Origin: a bacterium
Lineage (GTDB): Bacteria > Pseudomonadota > Alphaproteobacteria > Caulobacterales > Caulobacteraceae
Direction: 5' to 3'
DNA length: 64,000 bases
Assembly (NCBI GenBank): GCA_030824495.1
Contig: JAVBXP010000043.1
Coordinates: forward strand, 1 to 64,000
The position numbers were made by a program, and so were the translations under genes. Positions 1-9,300 of this stretch are shown here, in pieces. The notes beneath the pieces were generated by a model. The model did no database searches, was not told the origin of the DNA, and was given only the letters and a program-made list of their open reading frames with translations. Numbering within the stretch: the stretch's first letter is position 1; each line of letters starts with the position of its first letter.

Positions 1-80
1 CACCGCCTCCGCCGCCGCCGTTCAGCAGCAGCGGCGGCGGCGGGTCCGGCGGCGGCGGCGGAGCCTCGGGGAGTTGGTAG
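1..80 (+). CDS. C-terminal end of a TPM-domain (YgcG-like) protein, partial
   Basis: Only the last 25 codons are inside the window, read in the frame that begins at base 3 and stops with TAG at 78-80. They encode a run of prolines, then FSSS, a glycine/serine-rich tail and a final SW. Low-complexity Gly/Ser tails of this kind close many TPM_phosphatase (YgcG) membrane proteins. The next gene is itself a TPM-type protein starting almost at this stop codon, so a two-gene TPM operon is the best reading. The family assignment is inferred from tail composition and neighbour only. Confidence 0.55.
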   Translation, partial: PPPPPPFSSSGGGGSGGGGGASGSW

Positions 81-82
81 GC

Positions 83-775
83 ATGCTGAGCGACACTGAT
101 CGCGCGCGCATCGAAGCGGCCGTGAAGACCGCCGAGCTCGGCACGACCGGCGAGATCTATTGCGTGGTCGCCGGCGAGTCCTCGGACTACCGCGAAGTCC
201 CGATCGCCTGGGGCGCGATCGCGGCGTTGGCCGGGCCGGCGGTGCTGCTGGCGTTCGGGATCCATGTCACCGCGCCTGACGACTTCGGCCAGGGCTGGTC
301 GGCGGCGCAGATGAGCTCGGCCGCCGAGGCGACCGCGCGCGCCGCGCTCAGCGGGGCGATCATCCTGCAATGCGTGCTGTTCGTTGTGGTGGCGATCCTG
401 ACAGCCATCCCGCCCGTGCGGCGGTTGCTGACGCCGAGGCCGCTGAAGCGCGAGCGCGTCCGGCGCCGCGCCCAGGAGCAATTCCTGGCCAAGAACCTGC
501 AGGCGACGCGCGATCGCACCGGGGTGCTGATCTATGTCTCGGCCAGCGAGCACATGGCCGAACTGATCGCCGACGAAGGCATCGCGGCCAAGGTCGACGC
601 CGCCGTCTGGGACGCGGCGATGAAGCAGTTGATGGCGGGGTTCAAGGCGGGCCAGCCGGCGCAGGGTTTCGAGGACGCCATCGCCTCCTGCGGGACGATC
701 CTGGCCCAGCACTTCCCGCCGCGCAAAGACGGCAATCCCAATGAGCTGTCGGACTCGGTCGTGGTGCTGGGCTAG
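83..775 (+). CDS. TPM-domain membrane protein
   Basis: A 230-residue protein. An N-terminal segment (LSDTDRARIEAAV...TTGEIYCVV) and a second part (FLAKNLQATRDRTGVLIYVSASEHMAELIAD) match the TPM_phosphatase fold. Two hydrophobic stretches, at about residues 45-60 and 95-112, interrupt it, so it is probably an inner-membrane protein with the TPM fold split by the membrane hairpin. I chose ATG at 83 because GGGGAG at 68-73 is well spaced for it. A TTG at 74 is also in frame but would lie on top of that site. It follows another TPM gene that ends at 80. TPM proteins are linked to photosystem repair in plants, but the bacterial role is unsettled. Confidence 0.75.
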   Translation: MLSDTDRARIEAAVKTAELGTTGEIYCVVAGESSDYREVPIAWGAIAALAGPAVLLAFGIHVTAPDDFGQGWSAAQMSSAAEATARAALSGAIILQCVLFVVVAILTAIPPVRRLLTPRPLKRERVRRRAQEQFLAKNLQATRDRTGVLIYVSASEHMAELIADEGIAAKVDAAVWDAAMKQLMAGFKAGQPAQGFEDAIASCGTILAQHFPPRKDGNPNELSDSVVVLG

Positions 776-811
776 CGCCGGCCATTCCTCTCCCCCGGGA
801 GAGAAGAAGAC

Positions 812-2440
812 CTAGCCGTAGCGGGCTTCGAGCAGGTCGATCTCGCGGATCATCTTTCGGGCCGCCTCTTCGTCGAGTTGGCGATGGCGGGCGAGGCGGA
901 AGATTTCGTCGCGCTCGGCGCGCAGGCCCGCCAGGCGTAGCTGGCGCTCGATCTGCTCGACCTTGTGGCTCTGTTCGGCGGCCTCGGGGCTTTGCTGGCG
1001 GCTGTCGATCCGCTGGCGATAGAGTTCCATGATCCGGGCCGAGGCGTCGGTGTAGAGGTCGGCGTCGGCGCGGCCTTGCGCCATCACGTGCTGGGCGGTG
1101 TCGATGGCGTTGATCGCCGATTGGGCGGCGGCGATGCGGGCCTTGTCGATAGCGGCCTGATGCGAGGGTTCGGGCGGCAGCTCCAGGTTCTTCAGCAGCC
1201 GCGGCAGGGCGATGCTGGCGAGCACCAACGAGACGATGATCACCCCGGCCGCCAGGAAGATGGCGAGGTTCCGGGCCGGGAAGGGCGTGCCGTCCGGCAG
1301 GGCGAAGGGGATGGTGAGCACGCCGGCCAGGGTGATTGCGCCGCGCACGCCGGCGAAGGACATCGCCGCGACCAGTCGCCAACTCATCGGCGGCGGGGTG
1401 ACGCCGCGCCGCGCGGCGCGGAACATGTTCCAGCGCAGCGAAACCCACACCCACATGAACCGCAACGCCGCGAGGGCCGCAGTGATGGCCAGCACGTAGA
1501 CGGCCAGCCACCAGGGTTCCTGGTGGCCGGTGACGCGGACCGTCTCGGCCGCGCGGGCCATGATGCTGGGCATCTGTTCGCCGAGCAGCACGAAGATGAT
1601 GCCGTTGAGGGCGAACTGGATGGTGTCCCACACAGCGGCGCGGCGCACCCGGGTGACGCCGAGCGCCTGGCCGCCTTGTTCGGTGAAGCTCATCGTCACG
1701 CCGGCGGCGACGGCGGCCAGGATGCCGGAGCACTCGAGGTGCTCGGCGAGCAGATAGGCGCCGAACGGGATCAGCAGGCTGATCAGGATCTGGGCGCTGG
1801 TGTCTTCGCCCAGCTTGGCGCTGACCCAGTTCTTGGCCTTCGTCACCGACCAGGTGACCCCGATCCCGATGGCCAAGCCGCCGAGCGCCACCCAGAGGAA
1901 GGTGCCGAACGCTTCCTGAATGGAGAAGACGCCGGTCATGGCGGCGGCGACCGCAAAGCGCATGCAGACCAGGCCCGAGGCGTCGTTGAGTAACGATTCG
2001 CCCTCAAGGATGTGCATCATCCGCTTGGGGATCGGCGCCCGCGAGGCGATGGCGGACACCGCGATCGGGTCGGTGGGCGAGAGAATGGCGGCCAGGGCGA
2101 AGGCCACCGGCAGGGGCATGGCCGGGATCAGCCAGTGGATCAGCAGCCCGACCCCGACCACGGTGAACACCACCAGTCCGAGCGCCAGCTCAAGGACGAT
2201 GGCTCGGTCGCGGAACAGGTCTTCCTTGGGGATCCGCCAGCCGTCGAGGAACAGCAGCGGCGGCAGGAACAGCAGGAAGAATATCGCCGGCTTCAGGTCC
2301 ACCGTCGGCACGACCGAAATCGCGATCACCGCACCCAGGCCGATCTGAACGAGCGGCAGCGGCAATCGCGTCAGTCGGGCCAGCGCCCCGCTGATGACCA
2401 CGGCCAGCAGCAGGAACAGAATGGTGCTGATTGAATCCAA
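812..2440 (-). CDS. CPA1-family Na+/H+ antiporter
   Basis: A 542-residue protein with about 12 hydrophobic segments over residues 1-410, then a charged cytoplasmic tail of about 130 residues rich in Arg/Glu/Gln. The conserved core of cation:proton antiporter 1 proteins is visible: the FFLLFLPPLLFLDGW segment, ALAAILSPTDPIAVSAI with the ion-binding DPIA, and GVRGAITLAGVL. The family exchanges Na+ (or K+) for H+ across the inner membrane. Length fits bacterial NhaP/YjcE-type proteins (about 520-550). The start is TTG at 2440 with GGGAAG just upstream. It lies downstream of gloB on the same strand with a 27-bp gap, so it is probably co-transcribed. Confidence 0.9.
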   Translation of the reverse strand: MDSISTILFLLLAVVISGALARLTRLPLPLVQIGLGAVIAISVVPTVDLKPAIFFLLFLPPLLFLDGWRIPKEDLFRDRAIVLELALGLVVFTVVGVGLLIHWLIPAMPLPVAFALAAILSPTDPIAVSAIASRAPIPKRMMHILEGESLLNDASGLVCMRFAVAAAMTGVFSIQEAFGTFLWVALGGLAIGIGVTWSVTKAKNWVSAKLGEDTSAQILISLLIPFGAYLLAEHLECSGILAAVAAGVTMSFTEQGGQALGVTRVRRAAVWDTIQFALNGIIFVLLGEQMPSIMARAAETVRVTGHQEPWWLAVYVLAITAALAALRFMWVWVSLRWNMFRAARRGVTPPPMSWRLVAAMSFAGVRGAITLAGVLTIPFALPDGTPFPARNLAIFLAAGVIIVSLVLASIALPRLLKNLELPPEPSHQAAIDKARIAAAQSAINAIDTAQHVMAQGRADADLYTDASARIMELYRQRIDSRQQSPEAAEQSHKVEQIERQLRLAGLRAERDEIFRLARHRQLDEEAARKMIREIDLLEARYG

Positions 2441-2467
2441 ACGTCTTCCCGTACGGCGCTGCGGGCC

Positions 2468-3232
2468 TTAGCCCTTGAAGGTGTCCTTGGCGGCGCGGAC
2501 GGCGGCGAAGGCTTCGTGGTCCTTGGCGCCTGACAGGCCCATTCGGTCGGCGAGCAGCGGCGCGCGCAGGAACGGGTTGGTCGCCTTTTCGAGCCCGATG
2601 GTGGTGGGCACGGTCCACTCGCCGCGTTCGCGGGCGGCGAAGATCGCTTCGGTGCGGGCCTTAACCGCCGGCTCGTCATCGACAGAGAGGGCGAAGCGCG
2701 CATTGGCGGCGGTGTACTCGTGGGCGCAGTAGACCTTGGTGTCGTCCGGCAGGGCGGCCAGGCGTTGCAGGCTGTCCCACATCTGCTCCGACGTGCCTTC
2801 GAACAGGCGCCCGCAGCCCAGGGCGAACAGGGTGTCGCCGACAAAGGCCACGCGGTCGGCGGCGTCGAAGAAGGCGATATGGCCAAGGGTGTGGCCGCCG
2901 CTCTCCAGCACCTCGAACCGGGTTTCGCCCAGGCTGACGCTGTCGCCGCCGGCGACTTCGCGATCAGGCGCCTGGCCGATACGCTCGACTTCCTTGGGGC
3001 CGACCACCGTGGCGCCGGTCGCGGCCTTGATCTCCGCATTGCCGCCGGCGTGGTCCGGATGCCAGTGGGTGTTGAGGATCAGGTCGAGCTTCCAGCCCAG
3101 GCCGGCCAGTTCGCGCAGGATCGCGCCAGCGTCCGGGGTGTCGATGCAGGCGGCCAGGCCCGTGGCGTCGTCGCGCACCAGGAAGCCATAATTGTCGGAG
3201 AGGCAGGGAAACTGATGGACGGTGATCGACAC
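2468..3232 (-). CDS. gloB: Hydroxyacylglutathione hydrolase (glyoxalase II)
   Basis: This 254-residue metallo-beta-lactamase-fold enzyme hydrolyses S-lactoylglutathione to lactate and glutathione, the second step of methylglyoxal detoxification. The binuclear-metal motif THWHPDH is at residues 55-61, followed by AGGN. HTLGHIAFF and the C-terminal YCAHEYTAANARFAL carry further metal ligands typical of GloB. The C-terminal HAGH-type domain is present and length matches the family. The start is GTG at 3232, with GGGGAG nine bases upstream. It is transcribed divergently from the methyltransferase at 3311, the common gloB arrangement in Alphaproteobacteria. Confidence 0.95.
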   Translation of the reverse strand: MSITVHQFPCLSDNYGFLVRDDATGLAACIDTPDAGAILRELAGLGWKLDLILNTHWHPDHAGGNAEIKAATGATVVGPKEVERIGQAPDREVAGGDSVSLGETRFEVLESGGHTLGHIAFFDAADRVAFVGDTLFALGCGRLFEGTSEQMWDSLQRLAALPDDTKVYCAHEYTAANARFALSVDDEPAVKARTEAIFAARERGEWTVPTTIGLEKATNPFLRAPLLADRMGLSGAKDHEAFAAVRAAKDTFKG

Positions 3233-3310
3233 GTATCTCGTCTCCCCTAGGGACTTCTGAAGCCGTTTCCGATTTAAGGTCGGTCTTCAATCAAGTCGAG
3301 CATAAGCCAG

Positions 3311-4066
3311 ATGCGTCGCGACGTCCTCGAACTCCGACAGTTTTACGCCTCCCCGCTGGGGCGGGCGGCGCGTGAAATGGTGAGCCGCAAGGTGATCGAA
3401 ACCTGGGGCGACGCCCGCGAGCTGGATGTGCTGGGTCTTGGCTATGCGACCCCGTTCCTGGGATCGATCCGCCCGTCGGCTCGCCGGGTGGTGGCCGCCA
3501 TGCCCGCCCAGCAGGGGGTCGAGCTGTGGCCGGCCGAGGCGCGCAATCTCGCCTGCCTCTCCGAAGAGGACGCCCTGCCGTTCCAGAACGCCTTCTTCGA
3601 CCGCATCCTCGCGGTCCACGCCCTGGAAGAGAGCCGTGATCCGCTGGCGTTGCTGCGCGAGGTCTGGCGCGTGCTGGCGCCGACTGGCCGGGTCGTGGTG
3701 GTGACGGCCGCGCGCAACGGGCTTTGGGCCAACGCCGAGAAGACGCCGTTTGGGCATGGCCGGCCCTACACCCGCAGTCAGTTGGCCGACCTGCTGCGCG
3801 AGGCCGAGCTGGAGCCGACGGGCTGGACGCGTGCGCTCTATGTGCCGCCCGTGCCCTGGATGGCCGGCTGGGCCGAAGGGTTCGAGCAAGCCGGATCGCG
3901 CCTGTGGCCGGGGTTCGCAGGGCTGGTCTTCACCGAGGCGGTGAAAGAGACCTTCGCGGTCAAGGCCAAGACCGCTCGGGTTCGCGCCCCCGCCGTTCGG
4001 CCCGGGCTGTCGCCGGTCCCGGCCAATAGGGCGCCTGTTTCTCGGGCGCCAGAACCCTCAGCTTAG
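3311..4066 (+). CDS. SAM-dependent methyltransferase (type 11-like)
   Basis: A 251-residue soluble protein. The N-terminal motif RRDVLELRQFYASPLGR and a Rossmann-like methyltransferase core are present (LDVLGLGYATPFLG, the acidic/hydrophobic stretch ALPFQNAFFDRILAVHALEE, and LLREVWRVLAPTGRVVVVTAAR). The glycine-rich motif I reads GLGYATP, slightly degenerate but usual for the gloB-linked methyltransferase found in many Alphaproteobacteria. The substrate cannot be told from sequence. It is head-to-head with gloB across 78 bp, which suggests shared regulation. The tail after about residue 215 is low-complexity and Pro/Arg-rich. Confidence 0.85.
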   Translation: MRRDVLELRQFYASPLGRAAREMVSRKVIETWGDARELDVLGLGYATPFLGSIRPSARRVVAAMPAQQGVELWPAEARNLACLSEEDALPFQNAFFDRILAVHALEESRDPLALLREVWRVLAPTGRVVVVTAARNGLWANAEKTPFGHGRPYTRSQLADLLREAELEPTGWTRALYVPPVPWMAGWAEGFEQAGSRLWPGFAGLVFTEAVKETFAVKAKTARVRAPAVRPGLSPVPANRAPVSRAPEPSA

Positions 4067-4156
4067 CGAAGCACTTGGATGGAACGTCAGTTGGCCCTAG
4101 CTTCAAGGTGAAGTCGCCTGGGCGGTGCGCAAACCGCCGGTGTTGGGAGTTGCGCC

Positions 4157-4501
4157 ATGAAGATGATCGTCGCGGTGATCAAGCCGAGCCGTTTGGACGC
4201 AGTCCTGGAGGCGGTCACCGAGGCGGGGGCCTCCGGCCTGACCGTCACCGAGGTTCGGGGCTATGGCCGCCAACGCGGCAAGACCGAGGTCTATCGCGGC
4301 GCCGAGTACGAGGTGAAGCTGCTGCCGAAGGTGAAGCTCGAGATCGCTGTGCCCTCGGACATCGTCGAGACCGTGATCGAGGCGGTGGCCCGCACGGCGA
4401 ACACCGGCAAGATCGGCGACGGCAAGGTGTTTGTGATGGACCTGGAGCAGGCTCTGCGCATTCGCACCGGCGACCGCGATTCGGCCGCCATCGCCGGCTA
4501 G
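4157..4501 (+). CDS. PII-family nitrogen regulatory protein
   Basis: A 114-residue PII signal protein. The T-loop reads GYGRQRGKTEVYRGAEY, with the uridylylated Tyr at position 51. The C-terminal signature TGKIGDGKVFVMDLEQALRIRTGDRD supplies ATP/2-oxoglutarate-binding residues. It senses 2-oxoglutarate, ATP/ADP and (by uridylylation) glutamine, and controls ammonium transport or glutamine synthetase regulation. Neither amtB nor glnA adjoins it, so I do not choose between glnB and glnK. Its stop codon shares the tetranucleotide CTAG (4498-4501) with the stop of the convergent gene. Confidence 0.92.
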   Translation: MKMIVAVIKPSRLDAVLEAVTEAGASGLTVTEVRGYGRQRGKTEVYRGAEYEVKLLPKVKLEIAVPSDIVETVIEAVARTANTGKIGDGKVFVMDLEQALRIRTGDRDSAAIAG

Positions 4502-5865
4502 CCCAGCAGGAAGTCGCCTGACGATGTCGGGCTTGCGTCCGGCGGGACGGGGCCGTGGACGAAGACCAAGGTGGTGTTCGTCAGTTGAGGTACGGCCTTC
4601 ATGACGGCCTCTGCAAAGGCCGGGACTTTTAGCCCAGGGCCCGCCAGGAACGCGTAGCCGTCCTCGTGGCCGTCGCCATCGATGTCCAGCAGGATCCGCT
4701 CGCCAGGTTGCGGCGGCCGCGTGGCCAGCGAGTCGAAGGTCTGCACCCCGTGGCTCCCATCAGGACCGCTGGGGCGACTGAGAACGCCGATCGACTTGCC
4801 CTCGGCGTTGACCAGCCGGTCGCCCTGTTCCGCCGAGAAGTCGAAGACCATGCCGAGCAGGCCGCTCGGCGCTGGCCGGTCTTGCAGGATGAAGGTGTCG
4901 GCGCCTTCGCCGCCGAACGCGAAGGTGGTCGGGGCAAGGTGGATCTGGTCGTCGCCCGCCCCGCCGTCTAGTACGTCGAACTGCCCGTCAGGCGCGCCGC
5001 CGCCGTCGAGGGTGTCGTCGCCGGCGCCGCCATAGAGAAGGTCCGCGCCGCCGCCGCCGGACAGGCTGTCATTGCCCGCCCCGCCGTGCAGCGTGTCGTC
5101 GCCCGCGCCGCCGCGCAGAACATCGTCGCCATTCGAGCCCTGAAGCGACAGGCCAGGCGTGCTCTCCGGAGCGGGCGCCGACAGGGCGGCATGGGCGACT
5201 TCCTGTTCGACCGGCGCTTCCTGGGTGTCGATTTCAGTGGCGTTGGGCGGCGTGGGGGCCGCCTCGGCGATGGTCGTGTCGGCCTCGGGCGCCAGGCCGA
5301 GGGGAGGCGGGGCCTCATCCCTGGGGCCGTGCTGAAGCGCCAGCAGATCCTGGCGTTGCTCTTCGGTGGAAGCCTGGGCGGTCTCGGCCGCGGCGACTGA
5401 CACCAGGTCGGCGGCAGGGGCCTCGGGCTCAGCCGTCCCGGTGTCGACCGCGGCCTCGGCGTGTTCGACGTCGTAGATAAAGCTTCCGGCGACCACCAGG
5501 GCGATGAAGGTCTGGACCTGGCGGGCGCTCAGCGAGACGACCACGTCGTCACGGACCTCGCGCCAGTCGCCGCCAAGCAGGCGGTCACAGGCGCTCCATA
5601 GGGTGTCGCCTTCCTGCACGGTGTCGACCGAGGCGTCGTGGATCACGAATTGTCCGTTGATCCGGGCGACGTGGATCAGGACCTCTTCGTTCTCGTCCTT
5701 GATCACGCACCACGGGTCGCCCTCGTCGGTCATGCCGTAGACGACCTCGACCTTCGCGCCGCTCGCGGACAGGCGGTCGGCGAGGTCGGAAAGCCGCGCG
5801 CGTTCAGCGGCGGTCCAACCGCCGCCGGCGCTTGGCCGTGGCTCGAACGGGACGACGTTGGACAT
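4498..5865 (-). CDS. RTX-motif (hemolysin-type Ca2+-binding) protein with novel N-terminal half
   Basis: A 455-residue protein. Residues ~240-306 hold a short block of glycine/aspartate nonapeptide repeats (GGAGDDTLHGGAGNDSLSGG and relatives) that bind calcium as a beta-roll. Residues 1-110 form a compact domain without a signal peptide (AKVEVVYGMTDEGDPWCVI, EVLIHVARINGQFVIHDAS). Residues ~115-135 are hydrophobic (VQTFIALVVAGSFIY). An Ala/Glu/Pro-rich linker covers ~135-235. The C-terminal 150 residues contain an acidic beta-rich segment and end FLLG. RTX proteins usually leave by type I secretion, but no transporter adjoins this gene. It lies 15 bp after the XRE regulator gene on the same strand, so the two probably form an operon. 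Confidence 0.8.
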   Translation of the reverse strand: MSNVVPFEPRPSAGGGWTAAERARLSDLADRLSASGAKVEVVYGMTDEGDPWCVIKDENEEVLIHVARINGQFVIHDASVDTVQEGDTLWSACDRLLGGDWREVRDDVVVSLSARQVQTFIALVVAGSFIYDVEHAEAAVDTGTAEPEAPAADLVSVAAAETAQASTEEQRQDLLALQHGPRDEAPPPLGLAPEADTTIAEAAPTPPNATEIDTQEAPVEQEVAHAALSAPAPESTPGLSLQGSNGDDVLRGGAGDDTLHGGAGNDSLSGGGGADLLYGGAGDDTLDGGGAPDGQFDVLDGGAGDDQIHLAPTTFAFGGEGADTFILQDRPAPSGLLGMVFDFSAEQGDRLVNAEGKSIGVLSRPSGPDGSHGVQTFDSLATRPPQPGERILLDIDGDGHEDGYAFLAGPGLKVPAFAEAVMKAVPQLTNTTLVFVHGPVPPDASPTSSGDFLLG

Positions 5866-5880
5866 TACGACGCTGGTTCC

Positions 5881-6222
5881 TCAGCCCCTGCCTGCGAGGC
5901 GCGCGACTGGCGCGACCTCAGCGGCTTCCCCGAACAACAACCGGAAGAGCTCCGGCTCGTAGTAGCGCAGCAAGGTGCGTGCGAATTCGGCGGGATTGAG
6001 GCCTACGGCCTCCGCCCAAGCGCCTTGCGTCTCAATCGGGACGCGGCCGAGGCCGCTCTCCACCTGCGAGACGAAGGTGTAGTAGCGCAAGCCTACGCGT
6101 TCGGCCAGTTCAGCCTGGGTCAGGCCCGCAGCCTCGCGGCTGGCCTTCAACCACCGACCGGCCTCCTGGCGCAGACTCTTGGTGACCGCCGCGCGCGCCG
6201 GATCAACCGCGCTTCTTGGCAT
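5881..6222 (-). CDS. XRE-family helix-turn-helix transcriptional regulator
   Basis: A 113-residue cytoplasmic DNA-binding protein. The HTH_3 domain occupies about residues 20-75: WLKASREAAGLTQAELAERVG forms the first helices, and LRYYTFVSQVESGLGRVP contains the recognition helix. A short alpha-helical tail follows. I chose ATG at 6222 because AAGGAG sits seven bases upstream; an in-frame start at 6267 has no such site. The RTX-motif gene follows after 15 bp. The gene is divergent from the autotransporter at 6398 across a 175-bp AT-rich gap with dyad sequences, so it may control both directions (inference). Confidence 0.85.
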   Translation of the reverse strand: MPRSAVDPARAAVTKSLRQEAGRWLKASREAAGLTQAELAERVGLRYYTFVSQVESGLGRVPIETQGAWAEAVGLNPAEFARTLLRYYEPELFRLLFGEAAEVAPVARLAGRG

Positions 6223-6307
6223 CTCTCTACTCCTTACGCTCGCGGCGAGGGTGCGCCGCAAAGCCATCTTGCGACACTAGACAGGGATATGTACAGTAAT
6301 TACGAAA

Positions 6308-6319
6308 CGTATTTATACG
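6308..6319. promoter_or_regulatory. Dyad sequence in the XRE/autotransporter divergent promoter region
   Basis: CGTAT-TT-ATACG is a perfect 5-bp dyad in an AT-rich island (about 6275-6350) of otherwise GC-rich DNA between two divergent genes. A second small palindrome, GTAATTAC, lies at 6296-6303. Position and symmetry fit an operator for the adjacent XRE regulator. This is inference; no -35/-10 pair is convincing. Confidence 0.35.
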
Positions 6320-6397
6320 CGACGTGTAACACCTCGTCGTCATCATAACATGGACCTGTGGCCGCAAGCTACGTCGTGAGGTCCGACCGGAGTGATC

Positions 6398-9300
6398 ATG
6401 CGCCTTCGCCACGTCCTGCTCGCCGCCGCTTCACCGCTTTGCCTCTGGGCTGGCGCGGCGCAGGCCGAGACCGTCATCTCGACGACCACCGCCACCCCGG
6501 TCGCCACGGCGACGGCGGCCAACGGCGCCCGCGACGACATCAAGGTGTCCAGCACCGGCGTGCTGGCGCCGACCGCGGCGGGCGCGGCGATCACGTTGAA
6601 CAGCAACAACAACGTGACCCATGAGGGCACGATCAAGATCCAGGACGTGAGCGACGCCACAGGCATCCTGGTCCTGGGCGGCATGACCGGCGAGGTGAAG
6701 ACCTCGGGCACGATCACCATCGACGAGAGCGCCGAGCTGAAGGACGCCGATGGCGACGGCGATCTGGACGGACCCTTCGCGACCGGCGCGCGACGGTTCG
6801 GCGTGCGCGTCACCGGCCCGGGCGCCTTCCACGGCAACGTGGTCCAGAGCGCTGGCGCGATCACCATCGAGGGCAATGATTCGGCCGGCATCTCGGTCGA
6901 GACCGCGATCGACGGCACGGTGCAGACCGCCGGCGCCATTACGGTCACCGGCGATCGATCCTACGGCCTTCACACCGCCAGCACGGTGGGCGGCAATGTC
7001 AGCGTCCTCTCCAGCGTGTCGGCCCAGGGCGCGGGCTCGGTCGCGGTCGCAACCGATGACGACATCGGCGGCAAGCTGGTGCTGGGCAATTCGGTGGTCG
7101 CCACGGGCTTCCGCTACACGACCCGGCCGGCCGACGCCGCGACCGCCAAGCTTGACGCCGACGACCTGCTGATTGGCGGCCCCGCCGTCCGCGTGCGCGG
7201 CGACGTAAAGGGCGGGATCCTAGTCGACGCGCCCCCGGCGGATCTGGATCCCAAGGACACCGACGAGGACAAGGACGGCATCGCCGACGCCAGCGAAACC
7301 ACCGGCGCCATCACCTCCTTCGGTTCGGCCCCAGGCATGCTGGTCGGTTCGGACAGCCGTGACATCGCGGTCGGTGTCGGCGGGACCGGCGTTGACGCCT
7401 ACGGCCTCAACATCAAGGGCTCCGTCCAGGGCCAGGGCGTCTATGACGGCGTTGCGGCGAAAGGGATCCAACTCGGCGGCCTGGGCGGCAGGGTCACCAT
7501 TGATGGCGGCGTTCGCGTCACCGGCACGGTCGCCGCCACGGCGGCCAAGGCCGGCGCGGTCGGCCTGCAATTGGGCGCCGGCGCTACGGCCCCGACGATC
7601 TATGTCGATGGCGGGTCGATCAAGGCGACCGCAGCCTCCGCCGATGCGGTCGATGTCCGGGCGATCCAGATCGACAGCGGCGCATCGGTGAACCGCCTCG
7701 CCAACTCCGGGACCATCGCGGCCGCGGTCAGCGGCGCGAAGGGTTCGGCGACCGCCGTCCTCGACGCCTCGGGCTCGCTGCGCACGATCGAGAACATCAA
7801 CGCCATCACTGCGACGGTCACGCCGACCGACGCCTCGGCGGTCACCGGCCGCGCCATCGCCCTGGACCTGCGGGCCAACACCGCCGGCGTCACCGTGCGC
7901 CAAAGCGCCAACGCCTCAACGACGATCACCCCGACCATCACCGGCGACGTGCTGTTCGGATCGGGCGCGGCTCGGCTCGATCTGCTGGCCGGGACGTTGA
8001 ACGGCGCTGTGGCCTTCGGCTCGGGGGCCGACACCCTGGTGATCGACGGCGGCGCGACCATGACCGGGGCGCTGACCGACGCGGGCGGCGGCCTGACCGT
8101 CAACATCGCCAAGGGCCGGCTCACGGCGACCAACGCCGACGCCATAAACCTGACCTCGCTCAGCCTTGGGGCGACCGGCGAACTGGTGCTGACCGCCGAC
8201 GCGGCGGCCGGCAAGGCCACCTTGCTCAACGTGGCTGGCGCGGCCAATCTCGCCACCGGCTCCAAGGTGGGCCTGCGCTTTGCGTCCAAGCTCGACGCGC
8301 CGACCACCTTCACCCTGATCAAGGCCGGCACCCTGACCGCCGGCGCGATCGACCAAAGCCTGCTGGGGTCCACGCCCTGGCTGTACAAGGCCGAGCTTCG
8401 CGTCGACACCGCGCAGAACTCGCTGCTGGCCGATGTGCGCCGCCGCACCGCGACGGAGGCGGGGCTGAACAGCGCCGAGGCCGCCGCCTATGACGCGGTG
8501 TTCGCCAACTTCGACCGCGACTCGACCGTCAGCAACGCCCTGCTGTCCAAGACCGACAGCGCCGGCTTCGCGACCCTCTACGATCAGTTCCTGCCGGACT
8601 TCTCCGGCAGCCTGTTCCACACCCTGGCTGCGGCGTCGGACGCCACCGGCCGGGCGATCGACGAAGACAAAGGCGTCATGACCGACGAGGGCGTGCGCAT
8701 CTGGACTCAGGAGATCGCCTTCCTGGTCAAGCGCGACATCGACCGGTCGGCCAGTTACGACGCCAACGGCTTTGGCCTGGCAGGCGGCGTCGAGGCCCCG
8801 AGCACCGACTTTGGCACGCTCGGCCTGATGACCAGTTTCGTGAACGTCAATGTCGACGACAGCTTCGCCGCGGCGGCCGAGTCGCTGGGCGGTCAGGTGT
8901 TCTCGGCCGGGGTCTACTGGCGCGACAGCGTCGGCGGGCTGACCGCCAACCTGGGGCTCACTGGCGGCTACGCCTCAATGAAGAGCACCCGGATCGTTTC
9001 CGATCCGACCGCCGGCCTCAATCGCGCCGCGCGGTCCGACTGGAACGGCGGCACGTTCTCGGCCCACGGCGGGCTGAGCTACCTGCTGGGCCTGGGCAAG
9101 TTCTTCGCCAAGCCGCAGGTCTCGGCCGACTACTTCATGCTGAAGGAAGACGGCCGGACCGAGGACGGCGGCGGGGACGCCGTCAACCTGCGCATCGACA
9201 AGCGTTCAAGCGATCAGCTTAGCGCCTTCGCGGGGGTCACCTTCGGGGCCAGATTTGGCGAGGAGAGCGCTTTTGTTTGGATTCCCGAGCTGACCGCCGG

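Noticed and set aside
4067..4156. Sigma-54 promoter before the PII gene
   Set aside because: TTGGCCC near 4091 lacks the GC/TGC partner at the right distance.
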